This document shows, piece after piece, positions 1 to 11,825 of a DNA stretch of 64,000 bases. This DNA is from Pseudopithomyces maydicus (Eukaryota > Ascomycota > Dothideomycetes > Pleosporales > Didymosphaeriaceae). A program made the translations under genes and the position numbers. Within the stretch, counting starts at the first letter, position 1. Each line of letters opens with the position of its first letter. The DNA lies in the NCBI GenBank assembly GCA_026873275.1, contig JANTUC010000014.1, positions 1,395,668 through 1,459,667 on the forward strand, in the 5' to 3' direction. The notes under the pieces are model-generated. The model searched no databases. It saw nothing but the letters and a program-made list of their open reading frames with translations, and was not told where the DNA came from.

Positions 1-1108
1 CAATGATGCCGTTGTTGCAGCCGGCGCCCGTCGAGGGGGTGAACTTATGCGCCGCGTCGCCGACGAGGACGGCGCGTCCGCCATGGCTCCAGTCGGAGAC
101 GACACCCTCCTCGAGATTGATGAAGCCCGTCTGGATGTTGTGTGTGTAGGCCTCACCCAGGGTTAGAACATTGATGCCCTCCTTGTTCTGGTGATTGGGA
201 TTGTCGTTCAACGGCAAGTGGGCCCACTTGGCGACGAAAGCGGCCTCGTCCTCCTCCGAGTAGCGCCGGGGCGGCCGACGCGTCGGTTCTGGCAACCGTT
301 CGTAAACAGCTACAACGGCTGAATCCTCGTTGGCAAAGTACTGCGTTGTCGCATGTGGGCCGTGGGACTCGGTCATGTCGCCTGGGTTGATGCCGGGGAG
401 CCGGGGAAAACGCATCCAGAAACAGCGATAAGTCGTGAGGTAGGGTAGCTCCTTGTCATCTTGCTGCTGCTCGGCGGTAATGCGGTCGTCGAGCGCAACT
501 TGCTGGCCATCTATGGTGGCCATGAATTTCCGCACGGCACTGTATGCGCCGTCGGCGCCGATGACGAGTGTCCCGTCGTACGATGTCCCATCTGTACATT
601 TTACAACTACACCGTCCTTAGTCTTGTGGAGGCTCGAGACCTTCTTGTTAGGAAGCAGTTTGGACTGAGCCTCGGCGGGAAGGGCATCGAAGAGAACCTG
701 CATAAGGTTCCGACGCGTGATGACGCGTGATGCACATCCGTGGCTAGGCGTGGTGTTAAAATACTCCGTAGTTCAATGATAGGATGTCACTTGTAGGATA
801 TCTTATACTTACTTCTCATGGAGGTAGGAAAATAGCTTGGCGTCACCGATAGTTCGTCCCTGGTGGTCGAATCGCTTGCATATGGACAGCGGTGCGCTGA
901 CATTCTCGATGGCCGGTAGAACACCAAATTGGCTCAAGGCGCGGAGACCTATTTGCGACATGACCAAGCTGGCGCCCACGGCCATGACGATCGAAGGTCG
1001 GCTTTCCAGGAGGACGAAGTCGATGTCGGCTCTGGTGAGGGCGTGGGCGACCGTTATACCCACGGGCCCACCCCCGACTACGATAATCTTGGGTGCAGAG
1101 GCTGCCAT
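1..1108 (-). CDS. FAD-dependent monooxygenase, class A (3' part outside the window)
   Basis: Predicted flavoprotein hydroxylase/epoxidase using FAD and NAD(P)H. Exon 1 is 813-1108 and begins MAASAPKIIVVGGGPVGITV, a Rossmann GxGxxG nucleotide-binding loop at residues 8-17. It ends at a GTAAGT donor; a 69-nt intron (744-812) follows, and exon 2 runs from 743 to the left edge. Exon 2 carries an ITRRNLMQVL segment and, near the edge, the second FAD motif GDAAHKFTPSTGAG, typical of salicylate-hydroxylase/PaxM-like enzymes. The substrate cannot be told; family members often act in fungal secondary metabolism, but no pathway partner is visible here. No frame damage is seen in the visible part. The C-terminal third is missing because the window ends. 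Confidence 0.9.
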
Positions 1109-1520
1109 CGTCGAATGCGTGCGCCGAAAATGGTGAAAGGCGACGACTGTATGTTTGCTATACGATTTGAATATACTGTAAGGCTTTTCCGAGGTTTTAT
1201 CTCCATTTAATTACATACCTGACAGCATAACGTTACGCAGAGACTACCAAGAAAGGGTGGACCAACTTTTCCAGCCGTGGACCATTCACGAGCAGCAAGC
1301 ATTTATCTAGACCGAGGTAATCAGTGTTCAGTCTAAGACTATTTGGTATATGCGACAAGTACTATAGTTACAGCCTAGTATGTTTATAGTTAGTTAAGAG
1401 ACCCATGAAAAAGCTCCTTATGCTATAGCGACGTTGGTAGAGGAAATCCGACCAATCGAGTGGAAGTTTTGATAGTAGGAAAACTTGCGTTTGTAAAGAA
1501 ATAACATTTAGAAGGTCAAT
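1109..1520. other. Intergenic, no gene seen
   Basis: This stretch lies between the starts of the FAD monooxygenase (leftward) and the 3' end of the C2H2 gene. It must hold the monooxygenase promoter. I see no convincing ORF, tRNA or repeat. Confidence 0.5.
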
Positions 1521-3931
1521 TTAATTAGCCATATTATCGTTTGACACAGGACGTCTAAGTTTTGCTGGTGCTTTACGCTCCGTCTTCCTTCCCAATCTGG
1601 TCGGTGTACGTGGTGGTCCGGTATCATCTTCTACTGGAAGGATCACCTCTGGTCGCGCATGTTCCTTCGTCCTACCCAAACTTTTCGGTGTACGTGGTGG
1701 TCCGGTATAATTTTCTACTGGAAGGATCGCCTCTAGTCGCGTATTTTTCTTCCTCCTTCCCAATTTGGTCGGTGTACGTGGTGGTCCGGTATATTTTTCT
1801 ACCGGAAGGATCGCTTCTGGTCGCGCACGTTCAGATTGCTGATCTTGGTGATTAACGTCTCTTAGATGGGTGGGTAAAACAGATTCAGATATAGAATCAA
1901 CTGGACCTTGGGGACCTTGCGATACACGCTCGGGTATTGGCCACATATGCATTTTAACAAGCCAGTCCGGCTGTACCATTGTCTCCCATACTTGAGGCAG
2001 AATGATCTCACCGTCTACAATAAGATCATAGTGCCCTTCTTGAACATGAGGACCAAGCACATCAACTTTGAGGAAGGCCTGTTTGATCAATTCCTCCATC
2101 CCCTATGAATATGTTAGCTTCGGATACAAAAATGAAGGGTTATTAACACAGCGTACCTTCCAGGTCTTACAGATATGCAACGGGAATCTGAATTTGCGGC
2201 CGACGGCATCTTGGAAATTAATTGAGGCTGATGAAGTGTTTATGGATTCAGTTCTTTCACTTTCGATTGCAGCATTGGTGTCTTCTGTTAGGTGTTTCAC
2301 TAGACCATCAGGTCCATCATGGGGTGATTCTGTGGAGTTAAGTTCCAGAGAATTTGCTGAGTCATCGAAAAAAACATCGCTCTCTGCATCAGATTCGTTT
2401 TCTGAGTGACCAACAGAAAGATTCTCCTCGGTATGTGATTCATTTCCTGAACTATCATTTTCAGTGTTCTCATCAGTGGCGTAAACCGGTAAACAAAAGA
2501 GGGACAATTCCCGAAGATGCCTTCCAGTATGTCTTGCGTAAGCCTTGACTGAAGACACTGTCGTCAAACAAAGCGGACATGGAAACGACCTAGTATTCGA
2601 CTTTCGTGTCTCCGAGGCTTCAAGGATTTCATCAATTTTGCCCTGGGTCTGGGCAGTATGTTGACCTAGATAATGTGCCCGCATCTCCTGGTGGTCACTA
2701 AAAGTTCTAGAACACCCGAGACAACAGGCCCATGCTTTTCCGTGGTAATGTTGTTCGTGCTGCAGCCATGTGTGACGGTTTGGGAACATCCGACCACCAA
2801 TAGAACAATCCTCCCATAGGCATACGTATGGCTGAAGATCTGAATACACGTGTTTTCTAAAGGGGTCAATGTTCAGCGTGGGTCATGGGAGGACGGACCC
2901 TGTCAAGCACTTACTTCCAAGCTGGGCGATTTGAGACCATGATCATATCGTAACAGAAAGGGCATTCAAAGTATTCGTCATAGCTCTTTCCTGGTGGCAA
3001 TGGAGGTATGCGACCAGTTGATGGGTCCGCTATGGAAGTTGCGAAAGATGTAGCCGTGAAACCTCCATCGGACTGATTTTCGTCGTCGTCTGGCGTGCTT
3101 GAACTAACCGTCAAGGTCTTCAAATTTTCTGGTAAAGATGACGCAATTGTACTCTTTCCATCCTGCTCCAACGTAATCAAATCAGATGCCATCTTGTTCC
3201 GGTGCTCCTCACGGTACTTGAAATAGCAGCGTCTTCGAGACAAGGCTATACCAAGACGACGAGCAAGATGAACAGATAACTGCGGAAATTTTGTCGCAAC
3301 ATGCGCAATATCGAACTGTTCGTAATGAGTAGTATCGAGATTCTCAGAAAAGTTGAGCCATTGATCGTGTCGAGCTGGGTTTCGAATTGTAGCGGAAAGT
3401 CTGAGGAGATTGGTAATCGCTTCGTTGACACCCGCTACGATTTGATCCATTTCCGTTTTATGCTGAAGTTCCCGGAATTCTTCTAATTCTGTGCTGGTAT
3501 CTTCATTATCTTCGCTTTCATCCGACTCACTGTCACTGAATTGTAGTTGGTCCCATGGGATTCGGGTCCCGCGTGAGATCTCGATTGCTGCCGCTGTTTT
3601 TAGCTAATATTGACAGGCACATCAAATCAGACGTACCATCAGAAAGACTCTGTATCAGACTAGACAACAGCTTTAAGACGTGTTCTTGCAAATGTGAAGC
3701 ATCACGCAACCGATGATCTAAAGACCTTCGACCCGTATGATGAGCACCTATGTTGCCAGACCAGATTTTGAAGCGGCCTGAAGCGTCGCCGAATGCCCTT
3801 GAAAACATAGAATATTCTGAACTTGTGGGTAACACTGTGAGTAGAACGTTGAAGTGAATTGAACAGTTTTTTACCAGTACGGGTATTGGTACTCCTAACA
3901 ATGGATTAGGTATAGTGTCGATAGCAGCCAT
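1521..3931 (-). CDS. C2H2 zinc-finger protein with C-terminal ubiquitin-like domain
   Basis: Four exons give about 751 residues: 3637-3931, about 2915-3593, 2157-2856 and 1521-2102. The first intron could use an acceptor 6 nt further on, still in frame. The N-terminal part matches the conserved head of fungal C2H2 accessory proteins (FGDASGRFKIWSGNIG). Splicing of exons 2 and 3 rebuilds AWKKHVYSDLQPYVC, a family hallmark, which strongly supports the model. Three C2H2-type fingers follow (CLWEDC..H..H, CCLGC..H..H, CPLC..H..H), then an acidic linker. Exon 4 begins GMEELIKQAFLKVDVLGPHV and is a fungal ubiquitin-like domain ending VKMHMWP. The tail is three 28-residue repeats (see the tandem repeat entry). 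Role unknown; related proteins are numerous in lineage-specific fungal DNA. It lies head-to-head with the DUF7580 gene. Confidence 0.88.
1583..1834. repeat. 84-bp tandem repeat, three units, coding
   Basis: The same 18-base core (ggtgtacgtggtggtccg) begins at 1603, 1687 and 1771, exactly 84 bp apart. The unit encodes 28 residues on the minus strand at the C-terminus of the C2H2/ubiquitin-like protein, each with the core ILPVE..TGPPRTP. Because 84 is a multiple of three, copy number can change without breaking the frame. Confidence 0.9.
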
Positions 3932-4271
3932 GTCTAGAGTTATTCCGTGGAATGATATGTACTAAGGTTGAAATATTCTAGACTCGAGAGTTAATACTTC
4001 GCGAAGTAAGCAGAATCCACAATGAAGAGGTTTGATGTTCGCGAGATGACCGGCTGGCCCCCCACCTTCGGGCTTCTTCGCCTGCATGTACACATAAGGC
4101 AGCAGCGGGACACACCAGATTTCATTGGATCATCCATTCCGTGCCCCCGGCGGCTATACTCACTTCGGCGAAAGCTTCAGAGCCCCGCCTCAGCTCTGGT
4201 GTGAAATTCAAGCGTCGAAGACATGTCCGCTCGTGCTAGTCCACGATACTTTTTTCTTACCAACCGGAACA
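3932..4271. other. Divergent intergenic region (shared promoter)
   Basis: The 340 bp separate the starts of the C2H2/ubiquitin-like gene (minus) and the DUF7580 gene (plus), so both promoters must lie here. An open frame from 4125 runs into the DUF7580 ORF, but its first 49 codons do not look like the family; the family-like start is the ATG at 4272. No clear TATA element was found. Confidence 0.5.
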
Positions 4272-6111
4272 ATGGCTACCGGAATCGAAGTTGTCGGTGT
4301 AGTTCTAGGGTCACTGCCCCTACTTATCTCTGCCCTGGAACACTATCAAGAAGGAGTGTCGACAGTGGAGAGGTTTTTCCGCTACAAACGAGAGATCACT
4401 TCCATCATCGAGGCATTAGCAACCGAAAATGCAATGTTCGAAAATAGCTGTGAGCAGCTCCTGAGCGATTTCCTTGGCCCAGTTGATCTCGCCCACATGC
4501 TGCAAAATCCGCGTGGTGAGACTTGGTCGCGGCCAGATATTGCTACCGAGTTGCGCAACCGACTTGATCGGTCCTACGATATCTACATGATTCACGTCAG
4601 AAATATGGACTCGGCAATAAAAAAACTGATCGCACGTTTGAATCTTGACGAGAACGGAAAGGTGCGCAATGATGCATACAGAAACTCGCGAATGAGATGA
4701 AGCTGACATCAATGGCTAGGTCCGCTGGACGGATCTTGGAGGTTTCAAACGGCTTATGAAAAAAGGAAAACTGACTTTGAGTCGATCGGCATATCAGGAC
4801 CTCTTATCCAAGATGAGAGATTGTAACCGGGCGATTAATACGCTCACCGAGCAGAATCGCAATCTCCTACCAACGAGACGATCCAGGTCGCGATATGACC
4901 ACTTTCGGGTAATCAGAGACCATGCAAAGGATGTTTATAATGTCCTATGCGCTTCATTTTCATGTAGCTGCGCCCCTCACTCGATTAACTGGCAGCTGGA
5001 CGTCCCCACTGAACAAAAGAGCGCTCAATTTCGATGCATAACAGTCGTAGAACAGCTCGATAACAAGAATAAGGGAGCAAAAGCTCGAAAAGCCTACTAT
5101 GAGGTGGAGATGAGGCCTTCAGATGAAGTAAGAGTGGAAACGAAACAGCAATCCAGCTCAACACCTTTGACTGGGAAGAAGGCTAAGAAAGTACTCCGGT
5201 TTGCAGGCGATTTTGGTTACCCTAATTCGGGCGTGATGCAAATGGAATTTGCTCAAAGCTCTTCGTCATCGACAGCGACACTCTCAGAAATCTCGAAGCC
5301 CACACTGGCCGGTCCTCAGGAACTGAAGCTGCCTATAAGACAACCGGAGTTGGACCTGCGAATCTACGATTTTTGTGGGAGATTATGCGCCTGGAGCTTT
5401 GAAGTTAAAATGAAAGGGCTGGGGTACCTGGGCCTGGCGAATCAACGGCGTTATGAAGTCTTCGCTCTTCATAGCCGGCAAGGTCATGTGGAAGAGCCAT
5501 ATCCTCTTTCGTTGGCCTCCCTATTGAGCGGGACCAAAACTACCCCTGCCACAAAACTTTCATTGCACGACCGACTCCAGCTTGCTAAATCCGTTTCTAC
5601 CGGCGTTCTGCAACTTTACAATTCTCCTCTACTGCAATCGGCTTGGACGAAAGAAAATATCGTATTCGTACCTTGGAACAAAACGCCTTTCCGAAAAGCA
5701 TATATCGAAAAGTCTACCAACGGAACAAACGAAAATATTCATAACACCGATTTACCACCATACATTCATAATCAGACGATCTTCGCCCTGGGTGTACTCC
5801 TCATAGAAATTTGTCTTGGTCGGGCAATTGGTGACTTGCGCACTCTCAAAGACTGTAATTCCGAGGCTGATATGAGAGTGCCAAGCATGGCAGCGGACTA
5901 CTCAACAGCAATGCGGCTTCTTGAGAGCGAAAGAATACTGGTTGAAAGTGGAGAGTGGTACGCGGACGCTGTTAGACGTTGCATTAGTTGTAATTTTGGA
6001 CCGACAAAAACAGACCTGGAAAACGATGAGTTCCGGCAAGCGGTATATAATGGAGTTGTAGCCCCACTCGAAGAGCAGGTTAAGGTAGTTCTAGGATCTT
6101 CCGCTTTGTGA
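4272..6111 (+). CDS. DUF7580 domain protein (kinase-like fold suspected)
   Basis: Two exons (4272-4661 and 4720-6111) joined over a 58-nt intron give 593 residues. The start MATGIEVVGVVLGSLPLLIS is the conserved N-terminus of this fungal family and decides the ATG. Splicing at AAG|GTGCGC...CTAG|GTCCGC rebuilds GKVRWTDLGGF, and LTLSRSAYQDLLSKM follows, as in relatives. The C-terminal half (from about residue 390) has the DUF7580 pattern, with GVLQLYNSPLLQSAW and a FALGVLLIEICLG segment resembling subdomain IX of protein kinases. I see no complete kinase catalytic set, so if this is a kinase fold it is likely inactive. That is inference. Function of the family is unknown; copies cluster in accessory regions with HET, NLR and C2H2 genes. 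Confidence 0.87.
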
Positions 6112-6579
6112 AGTTATTTGAAAGAAAGTTCTCTTGATATTAGTGCACAATTTAGCCTTTTGTTTTAGCACCTTCTATCTTAGTACGCATACCTCAAGAA
6201 TTCCTTCACCGCATGAGATACATGAGGGAAGTCTCAAAATGGGGCTCGGAAGCAGCGATAATAGAAGGTTGTATCGTTTTCCGGGTACAGGACACCTTCA
6301 TATAGTAAAAAATGTATTGCTGACGGGAAGGTCTATACATTAGATAGTAAAGCTGCAAAATTCTCACTATTGTAATCTATTTTGTATGCTTGAGTTCTAA
6401 ATTCTTTGTTTTGCCTCTCTAAATTGATGGGAACACGACAAAAGGAAATACGGGGGAGCGAGAACGATGTAGTGTACGTGGTTCTGTCACTTCGAGTAAG
6501 TTAAACGATTTTATGATGATCAGTGTAAAGATAAGGATACGAGAAACCAAGAACTAACGTGTCTATTTCCTATGCGCAT
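6112..6579. other. Convergent intergenic region
   Basis: Both neighbours end here (DUF7580 from the left, CorA-like from the right). The sequence is moderately AT-rich and should hold two 3' UTRs. No gene or repeat is apparent. Confidence 0.4.
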
Positions 6580-8219
6580 CTAAGACGTGTTGAAAAGAGG
6601 TTTCTTGCTGGTGATCATCGGATCTGCGTTCATATTTCCTCCAATTCGGAGACTACCCCTGACAGTAAACCATCCACTGCCATCCACTCTACTCAAAACA
6701 AAGTAACCAAGAATGACACAGCATATGAGAGGAATAGAGACTATAAAATAAATCCAGAAAAGAGCCGCCCCGGGCATGTAGCGCTCATCCATACTGAAAA
6801 GAGTTGCTGTGTACGCCAGAGGGATGAAAATGAGACCAATTAAAGTGAGCGCTTTGGTCTTCTGTGTCTCCTGAAGCGAGAGCTGCTGCTCCTGATTTGC
6901 TTGTCTATTTCCTGCAATACTGGCCAAGCCGGATGTCGCTGCATTGATTTGTTCAGCCCTATGTCTTAAACCTTTCAACCGCATCCAGAGAAATTGAAAG
7001 TCCACATGTGAGTTGAGCAGGGCGGAACCCTGAATGCTGTCTGCATCCTGGAATGGTACCCTGAGCTTAATCATGAGCTCCTCGAAGTCATTGCAGTACT
7101 CGTTTAGCCGTCGTTCCCATGACTGAATGTCGCTCCATTGCTGCTCAACCATACTCAGACTAAACTTCGCCATGTCCTCTTGTCTTGAAAGGTCCCATTG
7201 CTGAGTAGACAAGACTGACGACATAAATGAATTGAGTGACAAGTAATGGCTCGCAATAATCTTCTCAACAAAGACCGAGGAACATTCAGCAGAACCAAGA
7301 TCAGGAGGTTCGGTCCGTGCTCTGTGAGGTAGTAGCGCAAATCATCAAGCATGGATGAACGAGGTGGTCCCTTGCCCATGTCCTTTTGTGCAACCTGGCT
7401 AACCATAAAATCGAGGTAGCCACCCTGATATGGAAAAGTGCGAACTGGGATCACCTTTGTTGAATTTGGCCCAGAACCGCCCTTCATTTTTACTCCTGTG
7501 AGCGGCGGATCGCATAAAACAATACCTATGACAGTTTAAATGTCTTGTAAATAGCGACTAATGTAGAGACACCTACAAGTATATCCACCACCTGGGTGCA
7601 AAATCGGCCAAATGGAGCATTTTCTCCTGACCACTATCACAGGAGAAATGTGACCTCTCAATCGGAAGACCCCAACATGGCGACCACTATCCACACATGA
7701 TAAGCGAAAATTCCATGGACAAGGATTGAGTTCCATAGGCTCAAAATATTTTAGGGTCAGTCCTGTGGTAGTTGCGTTCCGGCCGAAACAAGAAGGGAGG
7801 GAAGGCGTGTCCGAAGTTCTGGTGGGGGTGGCTGTGAAGACAACGACGCGCTCATGGTCTACGAAAAACGATGGATGAATATCAAATTGTGTTCCAAGAA
7901 CACCGATAAGATCAGGAGAAAGTCCCTCCACTAGAATGATATTTCTTTGACTTGTGGTAGAAGCAGCATGAGACTCCAAATGCTTACGAAATTTGGCTGC
8001 GTCCGACCATTCTGCTGTCTGTTTGAATGATTTGCCAGCCTCAAGTTCCATGGAGACAATACGTAGCTTGCGAGGAGGCCAGGGCGTGCCTTGGGCGACT
8101 GCTTTCGTATCTCGCTTCTTCAGTCGAGGGTCATTGTTGATGAGCGATTTGACAAAGTCTTGGTAAGGACCAGCTGGACACAGCCATTCGCCGTCGCTTT
8201 GCGAATTCCGAGTAGCCAT
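6580..8219 (-). CDS. CorA-like magnesium-transporter-type protein, one frame break
   Basis: Exon 1 is 7592-8219 (MATRNSQSDGEWLCPAGPYQ). A 66-nt intron (7526-7591) follows, and splicing rebuilds IVLCDPPLTGVK. Exon 2 runs 6580-7525. It contains GPPRSSMLDDLRYYLTEH in one frame and FVEKIIASHYLSLNSFM in another. Both are family-like, so the frame changes by one missing base near 7300-7325; no intron fits because both sides are conserved. Allowing for it, the length is 524 residues. The C-terminus has the CorA layout: long helices, then two membrane segments (ALTLIGLIFIPLAYTATLFS and LFWIYFIVSIPLICCVIL) joined by a short loop. The classical GMN pore motif is absent, as in most fungal CorA-like proteins, so transport is not assured. 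Either a recent pseudogene or a sequence error. Confidence 0.78.
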
Positions 8220-9541
8220 TCGTAGAGAATTTTCTCCAAAATATAGCAGAAGTGTGGAGAAGTGTCGAATTCCAGCCTAGATATAGTAGGCCAAAATCTC
8301 CTCAATCTGCGTGGCTGCGCCACTCGGATGGCTCGATAATTCAGCCGCAGGTCTACCACAGCGATGGCCTTTGACCGGTCACAAGAAGAAACACCCAAGA
8401 AAGACACAGGTGCATAGGCTGGAAAGCGTCAGTGGCTGACCTACGCACCAAGGCCAAGCCAGCGAGTGTGGGCAGGCCAGCAGAGCCGATCATGTAGCGC
8501 CAGTCAGATTGATGAGTATGAAGGCAAGACGTGAACACTAGATTTTAACAAAGATGGAATACAAAGGTTGGGCATATTTGAACACTGAAGGGCACCCTGC
8601 GCCTTCAACAGGCGGGGCAGACCACACAGCCCCAAAATGTGGCGTTATGTCTAGGCATCATGTGCAGCAACATGTACTTGATTCGACGGTCGGAGCGAGT
8701 AGACGGCCGGGTCCAACCGAATTGCTTGCTTTTTTCCTCCCCATGTCGAAGTCGCTAGGCTTACCAATCACGATCGGCCGTTGTCCAAGTTCTCTTCCCA
8801 ATCGCCAACGCTAGATGAGCCTGTGCACCTGTGCCTTCTCGTATTGAATGTCTGGTAATTGAAGCTATACGTCTAACTCCAAGTATTGATATCTGTTATT
8901 ATATTAGAATGTTTTGAACCAGTGTTTAAAATACTGCCCAGGCCTTATAATTCTTCTAATATGTATGTGCGAACTCGAACGCGACCTGTACTCTCGAATG
9001 TCCAGAAGATTCTAATGTAAATGCGCTCCCAATGGCCTTATTTAGTAAACAAAGCAATAATTTGAGTGAGTCGCTTGAAGGGAAGACGCTGTGCAGAACC
9101 TGTTATCTTTTCCGTCCGTAAATATGTAATGATCTATGTTTTAACACCAACATGTAATATACTTTAAAGCGCTGAAAGACGTGACTGAATAGTTCGATAG
9201 TATGCAGTCACCACCCCATGTGTATGACATGAGTCGAGTCTTCATATATATAGTATTGTGTCTAAGTTCATCATGGAAGACAGTAAGAAGAAGCAAAGTA
9301 TTCTCCAAAAATATTCTCACCACGTCATTTATTCCACACCGATTTATTCAATTGCTTTTCCATTTCAACTGGGCTGCCACATGCAAATGGGCATTCGCCA
9401 ATGCTACCAAGTGAATTCTACCAAGGGTTATAGGCATGAATGCAAGAAAAGGCACAGGGACTGCATCATGATCCGAAAAGCCTCGCCGGTGCTCCCTTGA
9501 AATGATCAGCCTTTGCGAGGTGATGATATATAACGCCCGTT
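8220..9541. other. Intergenic, no supported gene
   Basis: It lies between the CorA-like start and the 3' end of the hydrolase. Small ORFs exist (for example 8554-8814 plus, 86 codons) but none resembles a known protein or has a paired exon. The right half (8860-9350) is AT-richer. Confidence 0.4.
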
Positions 9542-10842
9542 TTACGGCTCGATGCCCGCATGAGCTATAAAAGCGAGTATTTTGTCGAATGCTTCCGTTC
9601 GACTATAGTGCAGATTAATATTGTGACCAACGTTCTCAATGTTAACAGCCTCAGATTTGATACCATCTCTATTAGGGAAAAACGCGTCTAGGGCATCTAA
9701 AGTTGCATCGTTCCCCCCAGCGAGACAATTGCCTTGGCAATAGAAGAAGTCTTGTATGCCGTTAAGAATTTGGACCGGTTTTGTGAATCCTACTGCGGGT
9801 ACGTATAAACCTCCTAGGGTCATAGTCTCACCAATCGCATTGGTCTGGCGTGTGTTGAATTCTTGCTTGAAGACTAATTTCAGGTAAGCGTTGTTTTGAA
9901 TTTGGCCGGGAAAAGCATACTGGTTATATCGAAGAATGGATAATAGAAAAACGCGAACTGCAAGGTTTGAAGAACTGGGCCCAAAGAGAAATACCCATTT
10001 GGAAGACCCTTCAGCTCGGGACGATCTGGGAGGGTGTTCGCCATCTGTTGAGCTGCAGCTGCGAAACCAATGGCTCCTCCCTCTGAACCTTGTGAATGCC
10101 CTGTCAAAGAGATAGTGCTGAAGTCATCAAGATATTTGGAAGCGACCCCCTGTGTGACAGCGGATCCCAGCGAGTGGCCGATTCCGACTACGTCGGTGAA
10201 TTTAATACCACCAATATCCCCCAGTTTGAGTTTTTGGATCATTACATGGGCAAGATCAACTTGTAGAGGTACTTGTACGATTTGTCTTGGGTCTGGATGT
10301 TCCGACTTGCCCGTACCCAGACGATCATATGAGAACGTCGCATAGTCTTTTTCAGCTGCAGCGTCGACATAGCTGTAGGTGGCCGAAAAATCCCAGTAAT
10401 TATAGTCAGTCGTACCGCCGTGAGTGAGAAACTGTATGCTTGAAAGCTTGCTTGCTTTCACAGGGTCGTTAGGCACGCAAAGCTTTGAAAATATGGAGAA
10501 AGTATCCGAAATTTGCTTAGTGCCGCCGATATAGGCAGTGAAAGTGTTAGAATCTTTGCGCGCGAAGTTTGTTATAAACTCAGTCAGCTCGAAATCGTTG
10601 GCAGGCCCAGGATAAGTGATGATCGTTGTGTTGGCTACGACATCGACGTCGACAATACCCGTGACACACACTGCTTTGCCGCCAGCTGAGTGCGTGAAGG
10701 CGGCTTCAGCAAAACCAGTGGTACTTAAGCTGCCGAAAGAAGAGAGACCGGCTAGAGAAGCCATCGTAACCGATGAATTTTCAGCAAAGAAGCCGTTCCA
10801 AGAAAAAGCAGTCTGAAAGAAGGTCTCGAGCACGTTTTGCAT
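9542..10842 (-). CDS. Alpha/beta hydrolase fold protein
   Basis: Two exons, 9921-10842 and 9542-9873, are separated by a 47-nt intron with a GTATGC donor and AATTAG acceptor. The product is 417 residues. Without splicing the frame stops at 9880; splicing rebuilds FFDITIFKQEF and continues into TRQTNAIGETMTLGGLYVP. The serine nucleophile elbow is GIGHSLGSAV at about residue 220; the likely acid lies in QILNGIQDFFYC and the catalytic histidine in NVGHNINLHY near the C-terminus. An RLGTGKSEHPDP loop resembles other fungal secreted hydrolases of this group. The mature part HSAGGKAVCVTGIV matches them, but the N-terminus (MQNVL or an internal ATG at codon 27) is a poor signal peptide, so an upstream exon may be missed. 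Substrate unknown. Confidence 0.85.
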
Positions 10843-11825
10843 CCCGACCTAATGACAGACGTGATTTGGATAAGAGAATTACTGGGTAGAGGTGGATGAT
10901 ATATTACGCTTTACAGCGCCAATCTATACCTGCTTTGTGAAGTGATCAATGCAGGTAAGCGGCAGCAGGGCGTAATCTTGGATTGTCTAAGCTGCGAACA
11001 GCATTAGTCACCTAATGGCGCAATAAAGTGTCGTACGGATGGAGTGCAGTTGAAGCGAACCAGAAACGCGGCAGGACATGGACGAGCCCGCCCCTACGCT
11101 CGTTCCCGTCTTGTGCCGTCTCAATCCCAGCAAAGTAAGCAGATTTCTTTACGCTAATCTTGCATTGCTGCCTGCTCTAGAAAGATTTCAGTCGCTGACG
11201 TCGCTTCCTGTAAACCCATACAAGGAAGGTTAGCGCGTCTGACATACTGCTGCGCTGTGCCTCCGTACTACTTATTTCACGTTGTATTCCGGGAACAATG
11301 CAATAACAAAGAGCAGCGTACATGTAAGAAAGGTGAGCTTTTGTTGAGAACGTGACTGGAAAGCTGCTATTATACGAATCGAAAAGAATATAGAAACCAG
11401 AGCTTTACCAGCTCAAAAACCCCGTATAAACCAATCCGCTCATTCATGGGTGATCGGAAGGCGACACAGTGGCCAATGATCAACCTACCAGCTTTTGTCC
11501 AGGCAAAAAATTATATGGAACTTTTCCACAAGGAACTGTGCTTGGCATTCGATACAGTAAAAGTTTGCATTTTGTTCTAGCCCACAGGATCAAAAGACTT
11601 ATAAAACCCGCGTACTCCCGTTTTCAATCGTCACAAGAGGAATTGACAGCTTTTCATCCAGTCAGCTACTCTTGCTGCCGCTTTCTCTGTACACAAAACA
11701 AAACACAAAACCCGCGTATATCAGACACTATGTCCCTTAATACCGTAGACGCAGTGGATGAGATGGTTTGCATGAAATGGCCTTACCTGATTGATCTCTT
11801 TCCAACACGTCAATAAGCAGAAGTA
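10843..11825. other. Intergenic with one dispersed-repeat copy
   Basis: It separates the hydrolase start from the 3' end of the large propeller-like gene. An ORF at 11469-11816 (115 codons, plus) overlaps the dispersed repeat at 11626 and has no recognisable domain, so I do not call it. Confidence 0.4.
11626..11712 (+). repeat. Dispersed repeat family R1, copy 1
   Basis: It shares with copies near 18.3, 18.4, 27.0 and 36.9 kb an ordered set of blocks: atcgtcacaagaggg, gacagctttt, ttttcatccagtcagcta, tgctgccgctttctct and an A-rich end acacaaaac. This copy lacks the spacer between gacagctttt and catccagtc. No coding capacity. Confidence 0.7.

Noticed and set aside
453..1210. Plus-strand ORFs across the FAD monooxygenase
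   Set aside because: They are antisense shadows of clearly conserved exons; no family resemblance of their own.
8554..8814. 86-codon plus-strand ORF
   Set aside because: No domain, no partner exon, length compatible with chance.
9874..9920. Frameshift in the alpha/beta hydrolase
   Set aside because: A 47-nt intron with a good GTATGC donor and TAG acceptor explains the frame change and restores the family-like sequence.
11469..11816. 115-codon plus-strand ORF
   Set aside because: It overlaps dispersed repeat R1 and resembles nothing; its codons change register relative to the other repeat copies.
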